From Clostridiales bacterium (GTDB lineage Bacteria > Bacillota > Clostridia > Christensenellales > Pumilibacteraceae), in the NCBI GenBank assembly GCA_022508505.1, contig JAFLVC010000009.1, positions 20,513 to 84,512 on the forward strand: 64,000 bases of DNA. Reading direction: 5' to 3'. Position numbers and translations under genes: made by a program. Below, piece by piece: positions 53,534 through 61,395 of the stretch. Below the pieces are notes generated by a model that searched no databases, was not told the origin of the DNA, and was given only the letters and a program-made list of their open reading frames with translations. The stretch's first letter is position 1. Each line of letters starts with the position of its first letter.

Positions 53534-55978
53534 TTATATTGCATAAAAAGTCGGAATTTGCGCCGTCACCCAAACGATTCCGCCCGCTTCAGTAGCATGA
53601 ACGGTGCCGACGTAAGCGGCAACGCGCGCCTCGACATCCTCTCCGTCGTAATTATCGCGCACGTAGCCTTCGATGTAGTCGGCGGCGGCGCGCTCTATGA
53701 GAATTCGCGCTGTTTCCCGCTCCTTTTCGGTCAAATTCTTGTCGAGCGCAAACTCGGCGCCGTAATCTGTGTTTGAATATTGCGTTCTGCCGTTTGGCAC
53801 ATGTATCTCGAAAATGCGCCGCGTCTGCTTTGAAAACGCGTCGAAAACCGCCGCGCCTACAGTTTTTTCGTCGTCAATCTTTTCGAGATAGCAGTCGTAA
53901 TATATGCCGTCAAACGTGCTCTTTTGCAGGTAGTAATACAGCGAACCGTCGTATGCCGAATTCGCGTCCGAAGCCGCGCCGTCCGCAAAAAACAGCCCCG
54001 CGTGCGTGCAGTATTCGTTGTCTGTGCCGGGAACTCCCGCCTTGCCGTCAAACGCGTCTACGTTGTACCACAGCCCGTCGAGCTTTACGCGGTTATAATG
54101 ATTGCCGTCATCGGCAACCGTCTCGCATTCAATCCCCTCCATGCCGCAAAGAAGCGCCACTGCCTTGGCTGCGCCGAGGTCGCTCACGACGGCGGACGCG
54201 GAAGAAGATCCGTCGCCGAACACTCCTTCGAGAAAGTCAGAGACGCTCCCGATCTTTGCGTTTTTGACGCGCGACGTGACGACCTGCAACCAATCGTATA
54301 TAGCGTGCACCTTTTGACTGTCGGTGTAGTTTCTGCCGATAATGCCGAACAGCGCGGTGCGCGCCGCCGAATACACATGCGCCGCAGCGCTTCCCTCCTT
54401 CAGCTTGGGCATTACGCCGTTCGAAACGGCGATGAGAAGCTGCTCGGTGTTATCCGCCTCTACCGACTTTTGTGCGCGCTCGATAGAAAGCACATAGTCG
54501 CGAGATCTTAAGCTTTTGCTGTCCGTCGTCTCGACATGCGGAATCATTATGCGAAGCGACCGCACCGAAGTTTCTTCCGTCTCGGTCGGCGTATTTATGT
54601 AGTTCGAGAGTTCTGCCGCAAGGATATTGCCCTCGACCGTGACGGTTGCGGTTATGCCGAGCTCCGCCGCCGCCTGCTTTGCCGCCGCGACGATATCGGT
54701 CTTGTGCTCCGCCGCCTCGCGCGACAGATACCCTTTTGCCGAGCGCGCGCCGTTTGCGTACAGCTCGTATATAAAATCCGCCGCCTGCTCTTCGCTCGAT
54801 AAAAACGCGTTTTTACAGACTATGTTTTTGTCGACGTACTCTTCCGCCTCGAGCGGATACTGCATAAAAGTAAACGGCTCGCCCGCCGCGTCCGCCGTCA
54901 CCGTCACGGTGTACGACTTGGGCGACACCGAGCACGGGCTTAAGAAATCGCTCGCGTCGAAATAGCCGTTGCCGAAAAGATCGGAATATCTCAAATCCGA
55001 GCTGTTATATACAGTTCTGTCGCCGTTGGGATTGACTATCGATACGCTTCGAGCAACGCCGCCGTCATTCCAAAGCACGAATACGCCGCCCAAATCGTCA
55101 AACTCGACGCGGGCGCTCGGCGCACGGTCGCCGCTCGCGACCACCACGGCGGAGCTTTTGCCATTTATGTCGCGCTTGACGCCGTTTACAAAAAGCTCTA
55201 TCTCGTACGTGCCGAGCGAGATCGGCGTAAACATGAATTCGGGAGCCGACGACTTACATTGCCCGTTCACCGTCCATACGTACACCGACTGCGGATTGCC
55301 GTAATCCTTGCTTTCTACGGCGTAAAACCGTATCGGCGAAAAATTGCGGTACTGAGAAAAGGCGCCGTCGCCGTATCCCGCCGCCTCGGTCTCGCGGTAA
55401 ACAAGAATTTTCCGTTGCGCAAAAAGACCGCCGGCAGAAGCCTCCACCGTAAACTCGCCTACGCCGCTCGGCAAAAAAACGTACTCGCCGCCCACGCCCT
55501 GTTTTTTGCCGTTGACCGTCCACTCGATTTCTATATCGGGATCGCAGAAATCGTCGAGATATGCGCTGAATGTTATCGGCTCGATATCGCTTACAGTCAT
55601 TACGGTCTTTCCCGCCGCGCGCATTTCGAGGTTTTGCGCGGCGCGGTACGACACGGTTACAGTCATCTTTGCTTTGCTTTCGCCGTTGCTCGCGGTGACC
55701 GTCGCAACGCCCGGCGACACGGCCTTTATCTTCGTTCCTCTGACCGCAACGCACGGGTCGCTTGATTTTACCTTAAAGCCCCTATCGTCCGCAGCAGCGG
55801 GCTCGAAAAGGGCGTACAGCGCAAGGTCGCGCTCGTCTCCCACGAACAGGCTTATTTCGGACGTCGTAAGCTTGAGTTTGGGAAGCGCCGCGCAACCTAT
55901 AAATATAAAGCACGCGAGCGCGATAAGCACAAGCGCGATCGACGTTTTTTTATGCAGTTGTCGGCACATTCTTTCCAC
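53534..55978 (-). CDS. Paralogous transglutaminase-like lipoprotein with altered active site
   Basis: About 814 residues with the same layout as the gene downstream: lipobox FIGC, BIG_2-like domain (LFVGDERDLALYALF), three beta domains and a C-terminal transglutaminase-like domain. At the catalytic Cys position the sequence reads VVSDLGAAKA (Ser599), while His627 (GNHYNRV) and Asp641 (NVDAFDG) remain. It is therefore probably not an active thiol enzyme. The start is set at GTG 55978, 6 nt after a TATAAT box; ATG 55969 is the alternative, with a 9-nt leader. Confidence 0.82.
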   Translation of the reverse strand: MERMCRQLHKKTSIALVLIALACFIFIGCAALPKLKLTTSEISLFVGDERDLALYALFEPAAADDRGFKVKSSDPCVAVRGTKIKAVSPGVATVTASNGESKAKMTVTVSYRAAQNLEMRAAGKTVMTVSDIEPITFSAYLDDFCDPDIEIEWTVNGKKQGVGGEYVFLPSGVGEFTVEASAGGLFAQRKILVYRETEAAGYGDGAFSQYRNFSPIRFYAVESKDYGNPQSVYVWTVNGQCKSSAPEFMFTPISLGTYEIELFVNGVKRDINGKSSAVVVASGDRAPSARVEFDDLGGVFVLWNDGGVARSVSIVNPNGDRTVYNSSDLRYSDLFGNGYFDASDFLSPCSVSPKSYTVTVTADAAGEPFTFMQYPLEAEEYVDKNIVCKNAFLSSEEQAADFIYELYANGARSAKGYLSREAAEHKTDIVAAAKQAAAELGITATVTVEGNILAAELSNYINTPTETEETSVRSLRIMIPHVETTDSKSLRSRDYVLSIERAQKSVEADNTEQLLIAVSNGVMPKLKEGSAAAHVYSAARTALFGIIGRNYTDSQKVHAIYDWLQVVTSRVKNAKIGSVSDFLEGVFGDGSSSASAVVSDLGAAKAVALLCGMEGIECETVADDGNHYNRVKLDGLWYNVDAFDGKAGVPGTDNEYCTHAGLFFADGAASDANSAYDGSLYYYLQKSTFDGIYYDCYLEKIDDEKTVGAAVFDAFSKQTRRIFEIHVPNGRTQYSNTDYGAEFALDKNLTEKERETARILIERAAADYIEGYVRDNYDGEDVEARVAAYVGTVHATEAGGIVWVTAQIPTFYAI

Positions 55979-55984
55979 ATACAT

Positions 55985-56013
55985 ATTATACCAAAATTCG
56001 CAGTAAAAAGCAA
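55985..56013 (-). promoter_or_regulatory. Promoter of the transglutaminase-like pair
   Basis: On the minus strand: TTGCTT, 17 bp, TATAAT. The GTG at 55978 falls on the expected +1. Confidence 0.8.
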
Positions 56014-56118
56014 GGGCGGCGCCCAACTTTACAGATATAGAGCGCAAAAATCGCCGCGCCCCGCCGCCTCGCGACAAGGCAAGTTATTTTGCGAGCCCAA
56101 GCGGCATAAGATATACCG

Positions 56119-57636
56119 ATGAAATCCATGGCAAGGGCCGTAATGACGCTGACGGCGTTTACGGTCGCCGAGCGCGTACTCGGCTTTTTATTCAAGATAT
56201 ATCTTTCGCGCGAGATAGGCGCGGTCGGGATGGGCGTGTACTCGGTCGCTCTCTCCTTCTTTTTCGTGCTGCTCACGCTGATAACCTCGGGCGTGCCCCT
56301 CGTAGTCAGCAAGCTGACCGCAAAGCTCGGAAGGGACGAAAGCTCGGGGATTTGCTCTGCGGCGCTGATATTCGAAATCGTCGTCGCGCTCGTAATTTGC
56401 GGCGCAACCATGCTGTTTAACAAGCCGATAGGCGCGCTGTTTGCAGAGCGTCAGTCCATGACGCTCGTAATGATCATGCTGCCGGCGCTCGTGTTTTCGG
56501 GCGTTTACTCGTCGTTCCGCGGCGTACTTTGGGGCGAAAAGAAGTTCGTCACGGTGAGCCTCGTAGAGCTAATCGAACAGATCGCGCGAATTGTCGTGTG
56601 CATAATCCTCATAACGCTTTTCCGCGACAGCATAAACGCCGTAGCGCTGTCCATGACGGTCGCGTGTGCGGTGTCCGCCGCGGCGTGCGCGATATTTTAC
56701 TTCGGCGGAAAGCGCAAGCTGACCTCACCCAAAACGCACTTAAAGCCGCTCATCTCGTCATCCGTGCCGATAACGCTTTCGCGCACGACGTCCAGCATAA
56801 ACAACTACGTCATTGCCGTCGCTATTCCCTTCCTTTTGATGTCGACGGGGCTAAACTCCGAGCAGTCGATGTACGTCTACGGATCGTGCGTGGGAATGGC
56901 GCTTCCTCTACTGTACCTGCCCATAACCGTCGTGGGGTCGCTCGCATTCGTAATGATTCCCACGCTGTCGCAGGCGTACGCCGCGGGCGACAAAAAGAGC
57001 ATGTGCTCGCAGATAGAAGGCGCGCTGTCGTTTGCAATCCTCGTCGCGGCAATCGTTCTTCCCGTGTACGGCGCGCTCGGCGACGACCTCGGCGTTCTCA
57101 TATACGACAACACGGACGCGGGAATATTCCTCAAAAAATCGGCGTGGCTGCTTCTCCCGCTGTCGTTTGAAAACATAGCCTCGTCAATGCTCAACTCGCT
57201 CGACCTCGAAAAAAAGTCGCTTATAAACTACCTTATAGGTGCGGCGGTCATGTACGTCATATCGTTCTGCTTCTATTCGCGCTTCGACATGGATATTTTT
57301 ATGATAGCGTTCGGCGCGAGCCTCACCGTGTCATCCGTACTCGACATAATCGACATCAAGCGGCGTTCGGGCTGCAAGCTGTCTTTCTTGCGCCCACTCT
57401 TTATCTGTCTCATAGCGAGCTACCCCGCTTGGCTGTTCACCGAATACGTAAACTCGATAATGCCGGGCAGTATCTTTTCGATGTTTGTCGCGGCGGCGGG
57501 CGGCGCGTGCTTCATGGCTCTTCTTTCGGTCATTTTCGGCGCGGTCGACTTCGCCTCTGTCGTAAATCGGCGCAAAAAGCGCAAGGATTCGAGCAAAGCA
57601 AAACCCACGGAACGACCCGAAAAACAGTCCATATAA
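56119..57636 (+). CDS. SpoVB-like polysaccharide flippase (MVF/PST family)
   Basis: 505 residues with about 14 membrane segments. The N-terminal TLTAFTVAERVLGFLFKIYLSREIGAVGMGVYSV is typical of stage V sporulation protein B and related lipid II-type flippases. The C-terminal tail is basic. It probably moves a lipid-linked wall or cortex precursor. No Shine-Dalgarno is present. CATAAGAT ends 6 nt before the ATG and TTATTT lies upstream; this is a poor sigma-A site but resembles a sigma-E -10, as expected for spoVB. Confidence 0.87.
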   Translation: MKSMARAVMTLTAFTVAERVLGFLFKIYLSREIGAVGMGVYSVALSFFFVLLTLITSGVPLVVSKLTAKLGRDESSGICSAALIFEIVVALVICGATMLFNKPIGALFAERQSMTLVMIMLPALVFSGVYSSFRGVLWGEKKFVTVSLVELIEQIARIVVCIILITLFRDSINAVALSMTVACAVSAAACAIFYFGGKRKLTSPKTHLKPLISSSVPITLSRTTSSINNYVIAVAIPFLLMSTGLNSEQSMYVYGSCVGMALPLLYLPITVVGSLAFVMIPTLSQAYAAGDKKSMCSQIEGALSFAILVAAIVLPVYGALGDDLGVLIYDNTDAGIFLKKSAWLLLPLSFENIASSMLNSLDLEKKSLINYLIGAAVMYVISFCFYSRFDMDIFMIAFGASLTVSSVLDIIDIKRRSGCKLSFLRPLFICLIASYPAWLFTEYVNSIMPGSIFSMFVAAAGGACFMALLSVIFGAVDFASVVNRRKKRKDSSKAKPTERPEKQSI

Positions 57637-57639
57637 CAC

Positions 57640-57668
57640 TTTACTTTGCGCTTCGACTATGTTATACT
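57640..57668 (+). promoter_or_regulatory. Promoter of folT-tautomerase-folA
   Basis: TTTACT, 17 bp, TATACT. The roughly 48-nt leader contains the small dyad GATGTC-CGTAGA-GACATC and then AAGGAG before the TTG start. Confidence 0.7.
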
Positions 57669-57722
57669 GAAATCAAGTAAATATAGTCGATGTCCGTAGA
57701 GACATCACGAAGGAGCCCGACA

Positions 57723-58409
57723 TTGAGTAACATAGCTCAACAGGAAATTGCGACTTCGGACACACATATAAACAAGGTCCGATCGCGCACGGTAAGGTTC
57801 GGAACGACAAGATGGCTGACGTACGTGGCGCTGTTTACCGCGCTCGCCCTCTTGGTTAAAGGGATCGGACAAATAGGAACACTCGGCGATTCGTCGAAAA
57901 TAACGCCTATCTATATGATTTGGCTGCTTTCGGCACTCGTACTCGGGCCTGTCGGGGGCGGAACGGTATGCTTCATATCCGACCTAATGATAGCGCTTGT
58001 TTTTCCGGTAGGCACGTTCAATCCGTTTATAACGCTCGGCTGTACACTGTACGGCGTGATTGCGGGACTTATAACAAAATATCTGCCGGTGCGAAACTAC
58101 GTCGTGCGCGTGCTCGTCGCGGGCACGGTGTGCGCCTTTCTTTGCACTTTCATTCTTAACACGTTCGCCATTTGGGGCTGGTGCAAGTATTACCTAAAGC
58201 TCGGAAGCTATATAGACGGTAACAACTCGGCGTTCGGCATTTATCTGTCGCTTCGCACCTTTCAGCTCGGCATTGCGCTTATCAACACGTTTATAGCGAC
58301 GGCTTTGGTGCCCCTTCTCGTCCGCATGGGATTGCTGCCCGCGTTCAATAAAAAAGAGCCGGCAAACGGCGAAAATAACGATACGGAAACTACCGCTACG
58401 GAGGAATAA
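57723..58409 (+). CDS. folT: Folate-type ECF transporter S component
   Basis: 228 residues and six predicted membrane segments. The block ITPIYMIWLLSALVLGPVGGG followed by FPVGTFNPFITLG matches folate-family S components. It would bind folate at the membrane and work with a shared EcfT/A module encoded elsewhere. The start is TTG 57723, 7 nt after AAGGAG; an upstream ATG at 57690 has no site. A tautomerase gene and folA follow closely, which supports folate as substrate. Confidence 0.82.
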   Translation: MSNIAQQEIATSDTHINKVRSRTVRFGTTRWLTYVALFTALALLVKGIGQIGTLGDSSKITPIYMIWLLSALVLGPVGGGTVCFISDLMIALVFPVGTFNPFITLGCTLYGVIAGLITKYLPVRNYVVRVLVAGTVCAFLCTFILNTFAIWGWCKYYLKLGSYIDGNNSAFGIYLSLRTFQLGIALINTFIATALVPLLVRMGLLPAFNKKEPANGENNDTETTATEE

Positions 58410-58410
58410 T

Positions 58411-58650
58411 ATGCCGCACATTTCTATCAAGATGTTGGAAGGTCGCACGCAGGCGCAAAAGGAAAAGCTCGCCCACGACCTCGTGGAAGTGCTCTCGCGC
58501 GACATCGGCGCGTCCACGCATTGGATAACCTGCACCGTCGAGGACTACGACGCCGAACAGTGGCAGGACGTTTTCAAAACGGAAATAGCCGACAAGCCGG
58601 ACGCCGTCGTATTCAAAAAACCGGAGTACGACCCCAAAGACCTGCTCTGA
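58411..58650 (+). CDS. 4-oxalocrotonate tautomerase family protein
   Basis: 79 residues. After Met removal the protein begins with Pro, the catalytic base of the family (PHISIKMLEGRTQAQKEKLA). GGAGGAATA precedes the ATG, and it starts one base after the folT stop. The physiological substrate is unknown; its place between folT and folA hints at pterin or folate-related chemistry, which is only an inference. Confidence 0.85.
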   Translation: MPHISIKMLEGRTQAQKEKLAHDLVEVLSRDIGASTHWITCTVEDYDAEQWQDVFKTEIADKPDAVVFKKPEYDPKDLL

Positions 58651-58670
58651 AAATCTGCGAGGTTTACAGT

Positions 58671-59165
58671 ATGATCGGATTGATTGTCGCCCGCTCCAAA
58701 AACAACGTCATCGGAAAGGGTGGCAGGCTTCCGTGGAAAATCGACGGCGAGCAAGAACAGTTCAAAGACTTGACGACGGGCAACGCCGTAGTTTTCGGAC
58801 GCAAAACGTACGAAGAAATCGGGCATCCCCTGCCCGATAGAATGAATATCGTCGTCTCAACTAGCTCCGTTTATTGCGGAAAAAACTTAACCACCGTCCG
58901 TTCGCTTCGCGAGGCAATTAATGCGGCAAAAGGAGCGGACGTTTTTATTTGCGGCGGATATATGCTTTACAAGGAAGCCATTCCACTCGTCGACAAAATG
59001 TACATCACCGAAATAGACTTAGAAATAAAAGACGGGGACGTGTTCTTCCCCGAGTTCGATAAAAACGATTTTTTGCTCGCCGTCGGCGAAACAGCTGGTG
59101 GCGACGTTAAATATACGCGGACTGTTTACACGCGAAAATGTAATACCGCCGATTTTCAATCTTGA
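58671..59165 (+). CDS. folA: Dihydrofolate reductase
   Basis: 164 residues. IVARSKNNVIGKGGRLPWKI, the catalytic acid at Glu27 (Asp in most bacteria, Glu in vertebrates), VVFGRKTYEEIG and the NADPH loop FICGGYMLYKEAIP are clear. It makes tetrahydrofolate. GAGGTTTACAGT precedes ATG 58671. Its last 10 bases overlap the 3' end of the convergent DUF3810 gene. Confidence 0.95.
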   Translation: MIGLIVARSKNNVIGKGGRLPWKIDGEQEQFKDLTTGNAVVFGRKTYEEIGHPLPDRMNIVVSTSSVYCGKNLTTVRSLREAINAAKGADVFICGGYMLYKEAIPLVDKMYITEIDLEIKDGDVFFPEFDKNDFLLAVGETAGGDVKYTRTVYTRKCNTADFQS

Positions 59166-60457
59166 TTGACGGGCGGCGCGCCGAACATATTTTCGTAGAT
59201 GTAGAAATACGTCTTTTGCACTTCGGAGTACACAGGTATCTCAATCGGCTTTTGTGTGTCGGGATCGATGATCGGCTCGTCGGTGTCGGGATCGGTCGGG
59301 GTTATCGTACCCGACTGATTGCCGTCGTCGTAGCTGCCCGTGCCGTTCTCGACGCCGTTGCTTTTTAAATACCAATCGTTGAAAAAACTGCCTATCTCGC
59401 CTATTATGTCGGGCTGCGACATCCAATAGTCGTAGGTGAACTTGTGCTCTTTGGCGGAAAGCGGGCTCACGGCCGACAGCAGGCGCGCATAGTTCTCGTC
59501 GTCGCCGACGAGCCACACGCAGTCGACAAAATCGTAGAACGTTGCGTAATAGCCACAGTAGCGCAGGTAGTCGTTTTTCGACGACAGCAAGACGTAGTAC
59601 GAAATGAGGTTGGCGTCGCCCTCGCGCATGACGCCTTTTGCGTGCGCGAGCTCGTGCGCCATTGTATAGGTTATCGTAGTAGGCGGCGCCGATATATTGA
59701 CGTTAGCCTCGCCCGTAGGCAAGAACGACACGCCCGTTATGAGGCTCGCCGACATAAACCAGCTGTTTGTCACAGGCTTTGCGAGCGGCGCGTACGAAAA
59801 GAAATAGGGATTCTTCAGCCTCGAAAACTCGTCGCGCAATATGCGGGCAAGCTCGCGGAATGAATACGGGCAGACGACGCAGCCGTTTTTGTCGCGTTTA
59901 AACTTTTCCGCCAAAGCGTTGTAGTCGGCAAGCACGTAATCTGCGACTGCGACGGTCTGCTCGGCCTTATAGTCGTCGCCCGCAAAATACCCGGGCATTT
60001 TCGCGCGGTAATATCCAAACCCCATAGAAAACATATAAAGATCGAGAATGTACATAGCCGCAATGCCTACGGAAATGAGCCCTACGAGGATTGCGCGAAA
60101 CCTCGCCCTGCAAAGGTTTATCACGAGCCGCACGAACAAAAACGCGCCGCACAAGATGACAATGCAGAGCAAAAGCTCAAAGACAGACACCGGAATGAAA
60201 GAAGTGAGCGTTCCGATCACGCGTTCCCACCCGCTTGAAATGTGCCGCATCCACCACTCGGCGGTCTCGGGATTCATTCGCGCCGCGTTCATGACGATAA
60301 AGAATATCAAAAGCACGCAAAAAACTTCCGCAAGAATAAACGGCTTTAAACTCATTCGTTTGGGAACGGCTTGAGCGCGGTCGCCGCTTGCGGAAAAAGT
60401 GCGGGTGCAAGGCAGGACGCGCATTTTCATTCTTATAGCAGACGTCGTTACTTCCAC
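59156..60457 (-). CDS. DUF3810 membrane protein with HExxH motif
   Basis: 433 residues. Three membrane segments (about 40-60, 85-110, 120-140) precede a domain with the zinc-protease-like motif HELAHAKG near 280 and YYATFYDFV; this fits DUF3810. The tail is Asp/Pro/Thr-rich. A membrane metallopeptidase is likely but the substrate is unknown. The start is set at GTG 60457, exactly 6 nt after a perfect consensus promoter; later ATGs (60430, 60424) have no ribosome site. Confidence 0.85.
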   Translation of the reverse strand: MEVTTSAIRMKMRVLPCTRTFSASGDRAQAVPKRMSLKPFILAEVFCVLLIFFIVMNAARMNPETAEWWMRHISSGWERVIGTLTSFIPVSVFELLLCIVILCGAFLFVRLVINLCRARFRAILVGLISVGIAAMYILDLYMFSMGFGYYRAKMPGYFAGDDYKAEQTVAVADYVLADYNALAEKFKRDKNGCVVCPYSFRELARILRDEFSRLKNPYFFSYAPLAKPVTNSWFMSASLITGVSFLPTGEANVNISAPPTTITYTMAHELAHAKGVMREGDANLISYYVLLSSKNDYLRYCGYYATFYDFVDCVWLVGDDENYARLLSAVSPLSAKEHKFTYDYWMSQPDIIGEIGSFFNDWYLKSNGVENGTGSYDDGNQSGTITPTDPDTDEPIIDPDTQKPIEIPVYSEVQKTYFYIYENMFGAPPVNQD

Positions 60458-60463
60458 GAATAT

Positions 60464-60492
60464 ATTATATCCCAATCGACCGCGCTTGTCAA
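60464..60492 (-). promoter_or_regulatory. Perfect consensus promoter of the DUF3810 gene
   Basis: On the minus strand: TTGACA, 17 bp, TATAAT. The GTG at 60457 is the expected +1. Confidence 0.87.
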
Positions 60493-60560
60493 TATTGATG
60501 GGACGGTGCGCTCGTTTTTGGCGCAATTATTAAAGGAATATTAAATTTCGCGGCGGCATA

Positions 60561-60590
60561 TTGACAGAAATAATCGGATTGTGATAGTAT
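60561..60590 (+). promoter_or_regulatory. Promoter of the NfeD-flotillin operon
   Basis: TTGACA, 18 bp, TAGTAT. The leader is about 30 nt with AAAGGAGCGG before the ATG. It is divergent from the DUF3810 promoter. Confidence 0.75.
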
Positions 60591-60626
60591 ATATGCGGTA
60601 AATTTAGTACAAAGGAGCGGTGAATT

Positions 60627-61358
60627 ATGTGGTGGAACACTATGTCGGTTTTGCAACAAGTGATGTTTGTGATTGCATGCTCGCTTACAGCCGTTCTTTT
60701 TATACAGGTAGTGATGATGTTCGTCGGCGGAGCGTCCGACTTGGACGGCAGCGCCGACGGCGGACTTTCCGACGCCGGTGACGTGTCCGATATCGGCGGC
60801 GACGTCGGTGACATTGGCGACGTCGGAGATGTGGGCGATATCGGCGATGTGAGCGACATGGGCGACGGAGATATCGGCGGCGGCGTTTCGGACGGCGGTT
60901 TGCACGGCGGCGGCGCGGCGGTATTCGGCATGAAGCTACTCAGTCTGCGCTCTCTCCTCGCCTTTGCGGTGATCGGATCGTGGCTTTGCTACACGCTCTG
61001 CTACTCTCTCGAGTGGTACTACGCCGTTCTCATTTCGATAGGCGGCGGCTTTATTGCCGCATGCGGAATGGCTGCCGCGCTCGTCGGCATGGAAAAGCTG
61101 CAGGACAACGGCAACCTCGATCCGAACAATGCAGTCGGGAAAGTGGGCACGGTGTATCTGACAATACCCGCTAAACGCAACGGCAGAGGCAAAATCAACA
61201 TTCTCATTCAAGAGCGCTATGCGGAGTACGAAGCCGTTACGGACAGCGACGAACCGATACCTACGGGCGCGTCCATTCAAGTGATACGGCACGACGGCGG
61301 CAACGTGCTTTTGGTAAAAAAGCATCAAAGACCATCGATAACGATAGTAAACGAATAG
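60627..61358 (+). CDS. NfeD-like membrane protein (YuaF type)
   Basis: 243 residues. One membrane segment (8-35), a Gly/Asp-rich stretch of about 60 residues made of GDV, GDI and similar triplets, two more membrane segments (about 105-150), and a C-terminal OB-fold NfeD domain (GKVGTVYLTIPAKRNGRGKI). NfeD proteins partner flotillins in membrane microdomains; the flotillin gene follows after 37 bp. Confidence 0.88.
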   Translation: MWWNTMSVLQQVMFVIACSLTAVLFIQVVMMFVGGASDLDGSADGGLSDAGDVSDIGGDVGDIGDVGDVGDIGDVSDMGDGDIGGGVSDGGLHGGGAAVFGMKLLSLRSLLAFAVIGSWLCYTLCYSLEWYYAVLISIGGGFIAACGMAAALVGMEKLQDNGNLDPNNAVGKVGTVYLTIPAKRNGRGKINILIQERYAEYEAVTDSDEPIPTGASIQVIRHDGGNVLLVKKHQRPSITIVNE

Positions 61359-61395
61359 TTTTCAAACAAAATCAACTAAGTATAAGGAGGCAACT

